64,000 bases of DNA from Aureibaculum sp. 2308TA14-22 (GTDB lineage: Bacteria > Bacteroidota > Bacteroidia > Flavobacteriales > Flavobacteriaceae), in NCBI RefSeq assembly GCF_040538665.1, contig NZ_JBEWXT010000001.1, forward strand, positions 3,064,501-3,128,500, given 5' to 3'. The notes below the pieces were generated by a model, which did no database searches, had not been told where the DNA came from, and worked only from the letters and a program-made list of their open reading frames with translations. Positions 35,813-45,008 of this stretch are shown one piece after another. The position numbers were made by a program, and so were the translations under genes. The first letter of the stretch is position 1. Every line of letters starts with the position of its first letter.

Positions 35813-37636
35813 ATGATTGAATTAGCAGGAATAATAATTTTAGGTATACTGGCACAATGGGTGGCTTGGAAATTTAAAATACCTGCTATTTTACCTTTAA
35901 TTTTAATTGGTCTATTAGTTGGGCCAATTGCGGCAGAATTTTTGTCAGATGACGGTACAAAATGGATAGAACCCATTTGGAATGGTGAAAAAGGTTTATT
36001 TCCAGGTGAAGGTTTGTACTACTTTGTTTCGTTAGCCATCAGTATTATTTTATTTGAGGGTGGGTTAACACTAAAAAGAAACGAGATTAAATCCGTGGGT
36101 CCTGCAATTACTAAATTAATTACATTAGGAGCGGCTATAACTTTTTTTGGGGCGGCCATTGTGGCTCATTATCTCTTTAACTTGAGTTGGGAATTATGTT
36201 TTTTGTTTTCGGGCTTAATCATTGTTACTGGACCTACTGTAATAACACCGATTCTAAGGAATATTCCACTAAAAAAAGACGTTTCTACAGTATTAAAATG
36301 GGAAGGGATTTTAATTGACCCTATAGGAGCTTTAGTTGCTGTATTGGTTTTTGAATTCATCAGTGTAGGCGGTGATAGTGGTTTTACAAAAACAGCATTG
36401 TTAGAGTTTGGCAAAATTCTACTTTTCGGAACTACTTTTGGATTTACTTTTGCCCATGCTCTAGCATTTGCTATTAATAAAAACTTAATACCTCATTATT
36501 TATTAAATGTAGTTTCACTCTCAACGGTACTTTTGGTGTACGTAGAGTCCGACCTTTTTGCACATGAATCTGGGTTATTAGCAGTTGTTGTAATGGGAAT
36601 GGTTTTAGGTAACAATAAGTTAGATAATATTAAAGAACTGTTATATTTTAAGGAATCTTTAAGTGTACTGCTCATCTCAATACTATTTATTTTGCTGGCA
36701 GCTAACATGAATATTGACGACCTTATGCTGCTCTATAACTGGAACACCCTAATTTTATTTCTAATTGTAGTGTTTTTAATTAGGCCATTAGGTGTGTTTT
36801 TAAGTACAACTGGCTCCAAGTTAAAATTTAATGAAAAGTTATTTATAAGTTGGGTTGGGCCACGTGGTATAGTAGCTGCAGGTATTGCCTCATTATTTGG
36901 TAGCAAACTTTTAAGAAATGGTGTGGAAGGGGCTGAATATATTACGCCCTTGGTATTTATGATTGTATTAGGTACCGTATTGTTCAATGCCACCACAGCA
37001 AGGATGTTTGCAAAAGTTGTAGGTGTGTTTTTAACAAAATCAGAAGGAATTGTAATTGTTGGTGCATCGAAAATATCTCGCTTAATTGGTCAGTATTTAT
37101 TGAACAATGGAAGGCATATAGTTCTAATTGATAGTAATCAATCTAATCTTGATAATGCCAAAGAATTAGGTTTAGAAACTATGAATGCAAATGTTTATTC
37201 TGATACGTTGACCGATAATATAGAATTAAATGATGTAGGTTATCTAATGGCATTAACCGCTAATTCTGACATTAATAAGTACGTAATTAATAAATTCAAA
37301 GATTCCTTTGGTGAAAATGGAACATTTAGATTAGTAACTACTACCGAAATGAACGATGCTCAAAACAATCCAAAAGAAGGGTTATTCTCACATACCGATG
37401 ATTTTTATTCATTAAATGAAGTTGCTCGTAATCATCCTAATATACATGAGATTGATTTAGATTCTAAAGAGCATTATAATCAGTTAATTGAAATTACCGA
37501 AAAGGACAATGATATTGTTCCTATTTTTATCAAAAACAAAACAGGTATTTTAGAGATTATACCGGCATATAATAAGAATGTTAAAATAGAAGAGGGTTCA
37601 CAACTAGTGTATCTAGGTAAGGAAATTAAAAAATAA
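35813..37636 (+). CDS. Cation:proton antiporter (CPA family) with TrkA-N domain
   Basis: The 607 residues contain about 12 membrane helices (residues 1-400) with the CPA motif ILFEGGLTL and GLIIVTGPTVITPILR, and WVGPRGIVAAGIASLF. A cytoplasmic RCK (TrkA-N) domain from about residue 415 has GIVIVGASKISRLIGQYLL and the acidic VLIDSNQSN that binds NAD or a nucleotide. The C-terminus resembles RCK_C. Relatives exchange Na+ or K+ for H+. It is divergent from the SulP gene and convergent with the ferredoxin gene. Confidence 0.9.
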   Translation: MIELAGIIILGILAQWVAWKFKIPAILPLILIGLLVGPIAAEFLSDDGTKWIEPIWNGEKGLFPGEGLYYFVSLAISIILFEGGLTLKRNEIKSVGPAITKLITLGAAITFFGAAIVAHYLFNLSWELCFLFSGLIIVTGPTVITPILRNIPLKKDVSTVLKWEGILIDPIGALVAVLVFEFISVGGDSGFTKTALLEFGKILLFGTTFGFTFAHALAFAINKNLIPHYLLNVVSLSTVLLVYVESDLFAHESGLLAVVVMGMVLGNNKLDNIKELLYFKESLSVLLISILFILLAANMNIDDLMLLYNWNTLILFLIVVFLIRPLGVFLSTTGSKLKFNEKLFISWVGPRGIVAAGIASLFGSKLLRNGVEGAEYITPLVFMIVLGTVLFNATTARMFAKVVGVFLTKSEGIVIVGASKISRLIGQYLLNNGRHIVLIDSNQSNLDNAKELGLETMNANVYSDTLTDNIELNDVGYLMALTANSDINKYVINKFKDSFGENGTFRLVTTTEMNDAQNNPKEGLFSHTDDFYSLNEVARNHPNIHEIDLDSKEHYNQLIEITEKDNDIVPIFIKNKTGILEIIPAYNKNVKIEEGSQLVYLGKEIKK

Positions 37637-37645
37637 TATTTTTAT

Positions 37646-37996
37646 TTATTCACTTATTTCAGATTCTGGTGCCAATTCAACTTTTAATCCATCCAATTCA
37701 TCTTTTAAATAAATTTGACAACCCAAGCGACTATTCTCTTTAACATAAAAAGCTTGATCGAGCATATCTTCTTCTTCCATGCTCATCTCAGGCAGTTCCA
37801 GTTCCGGTGTTTCCACATAACATTGACAAGAAGCACACATAGCCATACCGCCACAAATACCAATAGTTCCTTCGGGAGCAAGTTCATAAGCCCTGACCAG
37901 TTCCATAACGTTCATATTCATATCCGTAGGGGCATCCAGTTTATGGGTTTTACCTTCACGGTCAGTAATGGTAACTTTTATTGTGTTTTCTTTCAT
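37646..37996 (-). CDS. 2Fe-2S ferredoxin (adrenodoxin type)
   Basis: From the ATG at 37996 the protein is 116 residues. Four cysteines follow the C-x5-C-x2-C...C pattern (CGGMAMCASC and later GCQIYL), the adrenodoxin-type plant-fold [2Fe-2S] set. The open frame extends to 38041, but the extra 15 residues are not ferredoxin-like. The acidic C-terminus is typical. It is 81 bp downstream of a TrxR-like ferredoxin reductase gene and most likely is its electron partner. Confidence 0.88.
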   Translation of the reverse strand: MKENTIKVTITDREGKTHKLDAPTDMNMNVMELVRAYELAPEGTIGICGGMAMCASCQCYVETPELELPEMSMEEEDMLDQAFYVKENSRLGCQIYLKDELDGLKVELAPESEISE

Positions 37997-38076
37997 ATTT
38001 AATGAAAAACTTAATTGCTCAATTAGTTCTCGATATACCACGCAAAAAGGCGTAGCACTTGAACTGACAAAGTTTA

Positions 38077-39132
38077 TTAAATCTTTGTCGTAACCGCTTT
38101 TTGCTGTTCTTTCTTTACACCATCAAAACCTGTAATACCCGAAACTGTCGTGTACTTCATAACCAATTTTTTGGCATCAGGATTGATAATTTTGTAAGCC
38201 GATTGCACCATAATCGTAGCCTCATGAAATCCGCAAAGAATCAATTTCAGCTTTCCAGGATAGGTATTTACATCACCAATGGCAAAAATACCTGGAATAT
38301 TGGTGCTATAATCAGTAGCGTTATCAACAACTATGGCATTTTTCTCTATTTCCAGCCCCCAATTGGCAATTGGTCCCAATTTTGGTGATAGCCCAAAAAG
38401 TGGAATAAAATGGTCTACTTCAAGGGTTTTGTTACCTTCTTGGGTATGCTTTATTGTAACGGATTCTACTTTGTCCTGTCCGTGTATTTCAACAACTTCC
38501 GATTCTGTCAATAAGTTTATCTTTCCCTTCTTTACCAGTTCCTTTACTTTCTCTACCGAGTCCAAAGCACCTCTAAATTCCGTTCTTCGATGAACCAAGG
38601 TTACTTCTTTGGCAATACTGGTCAAAAAAATAGACCAGTCCAAGGCAGAATCTCCTCCCCCGGCAATAATTATTTTTTTGTCTTTGTAGAAATTCGGTTC
38701 TCTAATAATATACTCAACACCTTTGTCTTCGTAATCCACAATTTCCTTAATAGGTGGTTTTCTGGGTTCAAACGAGCCTAAGCCTCCAGCAATGGCAACA
38801 ACTGGAGCGTGGTGTTCAGTACCTTTATTAGTAGTAACCACAAAACTACCATCATCTAATTTTTTTATTGTTTCTGCACGTTCGCCTAAGGTATATGTAG
38901 GTTGAAACGGTGCAATTTGCTCTTCCAAATTCGTAATGAGTTCTCCTGCCAAAACGGACGGATAACCAGGAATATCGTAAATCGGTTTTTTGGGATAAAT
39001 TTCGGCCAATTGTCCACCGGGAATGGGCAGAGCATCAATCAAATGACAGCGTAACTTCAATAATCCCGCCTCAAATACCGTAAAAAGCCCTACAGGACCT
39101 GCACCAATTATAAGTATATCCGTTTTAATCAT
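38077..39132 (-). CDS. Ferredoxin-NADP+ reductase, thioredoxin-reductase-like type
   Basis: The 351-residue flavoprotein begins ILIIGAGPVGLF (FAD Rossmann loop) and carries PIPGGQLAEIYPKKPIYDIPGYP, a C-terminal FAD motif GIFAIGDVN and an NADPH-binding IIAGGGDSALD. It lacks the redox-active CxxC of thioredoxin reductase. This is the pattern of YumC/FNR-type ferredoxin reductases. The ATG at 39132 is preferred to 39153 because the extra residues do not match the family. It stands just upstream of the ferredoxin gene on the same strand. Confidence 0.9.
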   Translation of the reverse strand: MIKTDILIIGAGPVGLFTVFEAGLLKLRCHLIDALPIPGGQLAEIYPKKPIYDIPGYPSVLAGELITNLEEQIAPFQPTYTLGERAETIKKLDDGSFVVTTNKGTEHHAPVVAIAGGLGSFEPRKPPIKEIVDYEDKGVEYIIREPNFYKDKKIIIAGGGDSALDWSIFLTSIAKEVTLVHRRTEFRGALDSVEKVKELVKKGKINLLTESEVVEIHGQDKVESVTIKHTQEGNKTLEVDHFIPLFGLSPKLGPIANWGLEIEKNAIVVDNATDYSTNIPGIFAIGDVNTYPGKLKLILCGFHEATIMVQSAYKIINPDAKKLVMKYTTVSGITGFDGVKKEQQKAVTTKI

Positions 39133-39211
39133 TATATTTTTGATTTTATGCAAAAATAGAAACTAAATTTATATAGAAATGTAATAATTATCACATTAAA
39201 TCCTTGTGCTT

Positions 39212-41614
39212 TTAACCAATTATATGCAATTCATTAAAGTCTTTATCGACTTTAAGTATATTGTCACCGTTCGGTTTTACTTTTTTCAGGTCTATTTCTT
39301 CATTATCTACCTCTATTTTTGAAATTTTGAACGGTAATCCGTGCAAATGAATCTTAAACGTTTTGTACTCGGCATCAAATCTACCCGATTTGTGCTGTTG
39401 AAGAATCAGTTGTTTTTCTTTACCACTTAGTTTAAATGTTCTAAAACTATACTTTCCTTTTCTATAATCATTTCCATCATGCGAATCATCAAACAAGAAA
39501 GATTTTTCTTTACCTAATTTATAGTACAGGTCTAATTTAATCTGATCCATCTGCTTTTCATCTACGTACTGTTGTATAGGATACTTAGGGATGATAGCCC
39601 CAGCTTTTATAAATATTGGCATGGTGTCCATATCACTGTTTACCCAAAGTTCTTTGCCTCCGGTAATCAGTTCATCGTTCCAAAAATTGTACCAATCGCC
39701 TTTAGGGATGTACATTCTTCTCCCTTTGGAGTTAGGCTCGAGGATGGGACAGACCAGCATTTTATCACCAAAGATAAATTCATCGGTTCTAAAATGCGTT
39801 TGAATATCCGCTTGATCAAACATTACCAATGACTTTAAGATAGGCGTTCCGTCTGAGTAATACTTCCAAAAGGCAGTATAAAGGTATGGTAACAACTGAT
39901 ATCGCATTTCTATGAATTTTCTTACGATATCCGTTACCTCGTCACCAAAGGCCCAAGGTTCTTGGTCACCATGATCTCCTGAGGAATGTACACGGCAAAA
40001 CGGGTGAAAAATACCTAGTTGAATCCATCTTGCAAACAATTCACCATCAGGCTGTTCAGCAAACCCACCGATATCGCTTCCTGCAAAGGAAAATCCGGAC
40101 ATAGACATACGTTGGGCTTGTATATTAGCTATCCAAAGATGTTCCCAAGTAGCTACATTATCCCCTGTCCAAGAACTTGTATAGCGTTGAGTACCAGAAT
40201 ACGCAGATCGGGTAATAACGAACGGCCTTTTTGGGTAGGCAAACTTTTTTAAGCCTTTATACGTGGCACGTGCCATTTGCATTCCGTAAATGTTGTGTGC
40301 TTTGCGGTGGCTACAAGGATTACCGTCATAATCGTGACGTACATCGTCTGGAAAGGTCTTGTTAGGTACTTCCATTACAGCGGGTTCGTTCATATCGTTC
40401 CAAACACCTCGTACACCAATATCCTCAATCAGCTCTTTGAACAAGCCTGACCACCATTCCCTAACCTCGGGATTGGTATAATCCGGAAAATAACATTGCC
40501 CAGGCCACACTTTACCTTTCATATAAGGCCCATCGGCACGTTTACAGAAATAATCGTTCTCCAGACCTTCCTTAAAGACATCGTACTCCATATCTATTTT
40601 AATGCCCGGATCTATAATTGCCACGGTTTTGAATCCATCATCCGAGAGTTCTTTTACCATCCGCTTCGGATCTGGGAAATACTCCTTGTTCCAAGTAAAA
40701 CATCTAAATCCTTCCATATAATCGATATCTAAGTAAATAGCATCACAGGGAATTTGTAGTTTTCTAAACGTAGAGGTTACCTCTTTTACCTTACTTTCAG
40801 GGTAGTAGCTCCATTTACATTGATGAAAACCCAAAGACCACATAGGTGGCATTTGGTGCGGCTTACCCGTAAGATCGGTATAATTGGCAATAACATCATT
40901 CATTTCAGGACCATAGATGAAATAGTAGTTCATCTCGCCACCTTGAGCCCAAAAGCTCATTACATCTTTACGTTCTTGAGCAAAATCAAAATAAGATCTA
41001 AAGGTGTTGTCAAAGAAAATACCGTAGGATTTTCCGTTGCTCAGTCCTGTAAAAAACGGGATAGCCTTGTATATAGGGTCAGTATCCTTTCCATAAGCGT
41101 ACGAATCGGTTACCCAATTTTGAAAACGCTTACCCTTAAGATTCAGATGCGTAGGTTTATCGCCCAAGCCATAGTAGCTTTCGCCCTTTACAGATACCTT
41201 GCTCATTTTCACAATGTTACCACCGTGTTGATAGCTTTCTTCCCAATGGAAACCGATTTCGTCTTTATTGATAAGTGCCTTGTCGTTGGCATCGTACAGA
41301 GCAACTTTTGCATCGGCTTTGTTGATGCAGCATATTAATTTTTCGGTTGTAATACGATATTCCGTTTTGGTTTCCTCAATGTCTAGAATGTCATATCCTT
41401 TGTTGGCATACTTGGTTATGGCATAAGAAAAGTCCTTGTCAAAAACGCCAGTAGTGGTATATCTAAAACGAATAACGCTATCACGGATTACCGTTACCTG
41501 GAGAGTTACACCATTGGCTGTAAAAAAATGAAAGGTATCTACATTTTTTTCGTATGCGATTATATTTGATGGAAACTGATTCCCTTTAATTTCTAGTTCC
41601 GTATTTGTAATCAT
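39212..41614 (-). CDS. Glycoside hydrolase family 31 (alpha-glucosidase type)
   Basis: The 800-residue enzyme has a GH31 layout. An N-terminal beta-sandwich is followed by a TIM barrel from about 255 (PPMWSLGFHQCKWSY), the nucleophile D407 in GVWNDMNEP, the acid/base D485 in SSWTGDN, and C-terminal sheets. No signal peptide is seen, so it is cytosolic. GH31 members cleave alpha-glucosyl or alpha-xylosyl ends. Next to glgA-glgC-glgB, trimming of glycogen or maltodextrins is likely. A terminator separates it from glgB, and it has its own -7 element, so expression is at least partly independent. Confidence 0.92.
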   Translation of the reverse strand: MITNTELEIKGNQFPSNIIAYEKNVDTFHFFTANGVTLQVTVIRDSVIRFRYTTTGVFDKDFSYAITKYANKGYDILDIEETKTEYRITTEKLICCINKADAKVALYDANDKALINKDEIGFHWEESYQHGGNIVKMSKVSVKGESYYGLGDKPTHLNLKGKRFQNWVTDSYAYGKDTDPIYKAIPFFTGLSNGKSYGIFFDNTFRSYFDFAQERKDVMSFWAQGGEMNYYFIYGPEMNDVIANYTDLTGKPHQMPPMWSLGFHQCKWSYYPESKVKEVTSTFRKLQIPCDAIYLDIDYMEGFRCFTWNKEYFPDPKRMVKELSDDGFKTVAIIDPGIKIDMEYDVFKEGLENDYFCKRADGPYMKGKVWPGQCYFPDYTNPEVREWWSGLFKELIEDIGVRGVWNDMNEPAVMEVPNKTFPDDVRHDYDGNPCSHRKAHNIYGMQMARATYKGLKKFAYPKRPFVITRSAYSGTQRYTSSWTGDNVATWEHLWIANIQAQRMSMSGFSFAGSDIGGFAEQPDGELFARWIQLGIFHPFCRVHSSGDHGDQEPWAFGDEVTDIVRKFIEMRYQLLPYLYTAFWKYYSDGTPILKSLVMFDQADIQTHFRTDEFIFGDKMLVCPILEPNSKGRRMYIPKGDWYNFWNDELITGGKELWVNSDMDTMPIFIKAGAIIPKYPIQQYVDEKQMDQIKLDLYYKLGKEKSFLFDDSHDGNDYRKGKYSFRTFKLSGKEKQLILQQHKSGRFDAEYKTFKIHLHGLPFKISKIEVDNEEIDLKKVKPNGDNILKVDKDFNELHIIG

Positions 41615-41639
41615 AAATTGGGTATTGTAAAACAGTTGG

Positions 41640-41647
41640 CAAAAGTA
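41640..41647 (-). promoter_or_regulatory. -7 element for the GH31 gene
   Basis: On the minus strand TACTTTTG matches TAnnTTTG and is followed by CC. It lies 25 bp before the GH31 ATG and downstream of the glgB terminator, supporting a separate transcript. Confidence 0.5.
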
Positions 41648-41720
41648 CTAAATTTTGCCACTATAAGGCCTGTCAAATAACTAAAAAATAGAGTGGAATA
41701 TTGTAAATAAGGTAAAAATA

Positions 41721-41757
41721 AAAAACCTCAACACGTTTTAATATACGTTGAGGTTTT
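41721..41757 (-). terminator. Intrinsic terminator between glgB and the GH31 gene
   Basis: The hairpin AAAACCTCAAC/GTTGAGGTTTT (with one bulge and a short AT loop) is followed on the minus strand by a T-rich tract. It ends the glgACB transcript. Confidence 0.8.
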
Positions 41758-41777
41758 AAAAATTAGATAAAACTTCC

Positions 41778-43685
41778 TTACATCATCTTAAACACAATTA
41801 CCCCTAATGGTGGAATTTTAATCGTTGCTGAATAAGGCTTATTATGTAGTTTTTTCTTTTTTGCAGTAATTTGTCGGGTGTTTGAAAGTCCGCTACCACC
41901 ATATTTTTTGGCGTCGCTATTAAATATCTCTTTAATCTTGACCTTTCGTGGTAAGCCAATATCATATTTTTCAATAGTTTTGGGCGTAAAGTTACAGACC
42001 ACAACTCTATCGTTTTCTTTATCATGTCCTTTTCGGATGTAGGCTAAAATGGAATTTTTGCTATCATCTAAACTTATCCATTCAAAACCTTCGTGACTGA
42101 ACGCTTTTTCATATAAAGCTGGTGTATCACGATAAAATTGATTGAGATCCTTAAAAAATGTTTGTGTATTCTTGTGCAGTTCAAATTCCAACAAGTTCCA
42201 TTGTAAGCTGGTTTTAAAATTCCATTCATCGTATTGCCCAAACTCACCACCCATAAAAACCAGATTAGTACCTGGATGTGTAAACATATAGCCGTAAAGC
42301 AATCTCAAATTGGCAAAGCGTTGCCATTCATCGCCAGGCATTCGTCCTAAAATAGATCTTTTCCCATACACCACTTCGTCGTGCGATAGAGGCAACATAA
42401 AATGCTCCGAAAAAGCATAGGCCAAACTGAACGTAATATCATTTTGATGATGCTGTCTGTAAATGGGGTCTTTACCAAAATAATCTAAGGTATCATGCAT
42501 CCAACCCATCATCCATTTCATACCGAATCCCAATCCGTCATGTTCAACCGCACGAGTAACACCTGGAAAAGCAGTAGATTCCTCGGCAATGGTGATTACA
42601 CCCTCAAAATTATCCTGAACAGCCTGATTGAATTCTTTTAATAATGAAACAGCGGCCAAATTTTCTCTTTCACCATAAATATTTGGTTCCCATTCACCAT
42701 CATCACGTGAATAATCCAAGTATAGCATTGACGCTACGGCATCTACACGCAGGCAATCTATATTGTACTTTTCTAACCAAAATAAGGCGTTACTAATCAG
42801 AAAAGAACGTACTTCGTTTCTGTCATAATTAAAAATAAGGCTTTTCCAATCTTGATGATAGCCTTTCCTGCGGTCGGGATGTTCATATAAATGCGAACCA
42901 TCAAAAAAGCCCAATCCGTGATCGTCCGACGGAAAATGTGACGGCACCCAATCTAAAATTACACCAATATCATTTTGGTGAAACTGATCTACCAAATACA
43001 TAAAATCTTGAGGTGTTCCAAAACGTGAAGTAGGAGCAAAGTAGCCTGTTAACTGATAACCCCAAGAAGGATCATAGGGGTATTCCATAATGGGCATCAA
43101 CTCAATATGGGTAAAGTTCATTTCCTTAACGTACTGGACCAATTTTTTTGCCAATTGCTTATAGGTCAATCGCTCATTGGCATCGGTTTTCATCCATGAA
43201 TCCAGATGTACTTCGTAAACGGAATAGGGTTTATCCAGTCCGTTTTTATCCTTTCTATAGCCCATCCATTTTTTGTCCTTCCATTTATAATCATCAATAT
43301 CCCAGACAATGGAGGCCGTTTTAGGCGGATGTTCGCACCGTCTCGCATATGGATCTGCTTTTTCGGTAATTACGTCGTTATGGTTGCTATGGATTTTGTA
43401 TTTATACAAACTGCCTTTCCCTACATCGGGAATAAAACCTTCCCAGATTCCAGAGGCGTCCCAACGCACATTTAATGGATGGTTGTGTGCTGACCAGTGG
43501 TTAAAATCACCAATGACGGAAACCAGTTTTGCCGAAGGTGCCCAAACGGCAAAATAGGTGCCTTTGATACCATCTACTGTGGTGATATGCGAACCGAATT
43601 TTTCGTACAGTTTAAAATGTTTGCCTGATTTGAAAAGGTCAATGTCAAAATCAGTAAATAGGCTATAAGTTGTAACTTTGGTCAT
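41778..43685 (-). CDS. glgB: 1,4-alpha-glucan branching enzyme
   Basis: GlgB makes the alpha-1,6 branches of glycogen. The 635 residues contain an N-terminal CBM48 (about 35-125, YFAVWAPSAKLVSVIGDFN) and a GH13 barrel. The catalytic set is D315 (IDCLRVDAVASML), E368 (TIAEESTAFPG) and the final aspartate in LPLSHDEVVYG. The C-terminal domain ends in PPLGVIVFKMM. It follows glgC by 52 bp and belongs to the glgA-glgC-glgB operon. Confidence 0.97.
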   Translation of the reverse strand: MTKVTTYSLFTDFDIDLFKSGKHFKLYEKFGSHITTVDGIKGTYFAVWAPSAKLVSVIGDFNHWSAHNHPLNVRWDASGIWEGFIPDVGKGSLYKYKIHSNHNDVITEKADPYARRCEHPPKTASIVWDIDDYKWKDKKWMGYRKDKNGLDKPYSVYEVHLDSWMKTDANERLTYKQLAKKLVQYVKEMNFTHIELMPIMEYPYDPSWGYQLTGYFAPTSRFGTPQDFMYLVDQFHQNDIGVILDWVPSHFPSDDHGLGFFDGSHLYEHPDRRKGYHQDWKSLIFNYDRNEVRSFLISNALFWLEKYNIDCLRVDAVASMLYLDYSRDDGEWEPNIYGERENLAAVSLLKEFNQAVQDNFEGVITIAEESTAFPGVTRAVEHDGLGFGMKWMMGWMHDTLDYFGKDPIYRQHHQNDITFSLAYAFSEHFMLPLSHDEVVYGKRSILGRMPGDEWQRFANLRLLYGYMFTHPGTNLVFMGGEFGQYDEWNFKTSLQWNLLEFELHKNTQTFFKDLNQFYRDTPALYEKAFSHEGFEWISLDDSKNSILAYIRKGHDKENDRVVVCNFTPKTIEKYDIGLPRKVKIKEIFNSDAKKYGGSGLSNTRQITAKKKKLHNKPYSATIKIPPLGVIVFKMM

Positions 43686-43737
43686 AAATTATGGTACGGG
43701 GTAATATAAAACAATAGTGAAATAAACAGTTTAAGCA

Positions 43738-45006
43738 TTAAATAACATATCCTTTGGGAATTATAGCGTTCTTTTTAATAACTACAATACCGTCTTTAAT
43801 TACATAATCATCAGTTTCTTTATCTTTTAAATGTTTCCCTCCATTAATTCTTACATCATCACCAATTCTACAATTTTTATCAATGATGGCATTTTTTATA
43901 AAACATCTTTCTCCAATTCCCATTAAAATCGGTGTTTTCTTTCTGTTTATTTCTTCCAAAGATTCGTAATAATCACATCCCATCATGTAGGTGTTAATTA
44001 CAGTTGATTCTTTTCCTATTCTTGATCTAATACCAATAACTGAGGTTTCAATTTTTGCTGCTTGGACTATACAACCTTCCGCAATTACAGCTTTATCTAA
44101 AACCGTTCCTGATACTTTTGAGGTTGGTAATATTCTTGCTCTGGTATAAACTCTTTGATCCTTATCATAAAGATTGAACTTCGGAATATTATCGGTTAAG
44201 CCCAAGTTGGCTTCAAAGAAAGAATCTATATTACCAATATCAGTCCAATATCCTTCAAACTGATAACTCAGCGTTTTGTGATCTTTTATAGCATGCGGAA
44301 TAATTTCTTTACCAAAATCATTAGTATCTGGATTGCTCATTAAATCAATTAACAGCTGTCTGTTAAAAATATAAATACCCATTGAAGCTAAGTAATTTCT
44401 ACCTTCTTTTTTCATGTCTTTACTAACTTCAGATGTCCAATCTGGTAATAACTCAGCATCAGGCTTTTCAACGAAAGAAGTTATCACATTGTCCTCATCT
44501 GCTTTTAAAATACCGAATGAAGTTGCGTCTTTAGCATTAACTGGAATAGTGGCAATAGATATTTCAGCATCTTTTTTAATATGTTCTTGCAACATCAAAT
44601 CATAATCCATTTGATATAATTGATCTCCAGATAAAATTAGAGCATATTTAAAATCGTGACGTAAAAAATGATGCATACTTTGCCTTACAGCATCAGCCGT
44701 CCCCTGAAACCAAGACTGACTATGAATTGTCTGTTCAGCAGCTAAAACATCTACAAAAGCAGAGCTGAAAAAACTAAAGTGATACGTATTTTTAATATGC
44801 CTGTTTAATGATGCAGAATTAAACTGTGTTAATACATAAATCCTTTTAATATCACTATTAATACAATTAGAGATAGGAATATCAACCAACCTATATTTAC
44901 CAGCAATAGGTACAGCCGGTTTAGATCTTGATTCTGTTAATGGGTAAAGTCTTGATCCTTGCCCTCCTCCTAATATAATAGATAATACATCATTGGTAAT
45001 ATTCAT
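43738..45006 (-). CDS. glgC: Glucose-1-phosphate adenylyltransferase
   Basis: GlgC makes ADP-glucose from glucose-1-phosphate and ATP, the regulated first step of glycogen synthesis. The 422 residues include the nucleotide-binding LGGGQGSRLYPLTESRSKPAVP at the N-terminus and the SGDQLYQMDYDLML acidic motif. A glucose-1-P-binding lysine lies in VTSFVEKPDAEL, and a C-terminal left-handed beta-helix has hexapeptide repeats. It lies 2 bp downstream of glgA, so they are translationally linked. Confidence 0.97.
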   Translation of the reverse strand: MNITNDVLSIILGGGQGSRLYPLTESRSKPAVPIAGKYRLVDIPISNCINSDIKRIYVLTQFNSASLNRHIKNTYHFSFFSSAFVDVLAAEQTIHSQSWFQGTADAVRQSMHHFLRHDFKYALILSGDQLYQMDYDLMLQEHIKKDAEISIATIPVNAKDATSFGILKADEDNVITSFVEKPDAELLPDWTSEVSKDMKKEGRNYLASMGIYIFNRQLLIDLMSNPDTNDFGKEIIPHAIKDHKTLSYQFEGYWTDIGNIDSFFEANLGLTDNIPKFNLYDKDQRVYTRARILPTSKVSGTVLDKAVIAEGCIVQAAKIETSVIGIRSRIGKESTVINTYMMGCDYYESLEEINRKKTPILMGIGERCFIKNAIIDKNCRIGDDVRINGGKHLKDKETDDYVIKDGIVVIKKNAIIPKGYVI

Positions 45007-45008
45007 AA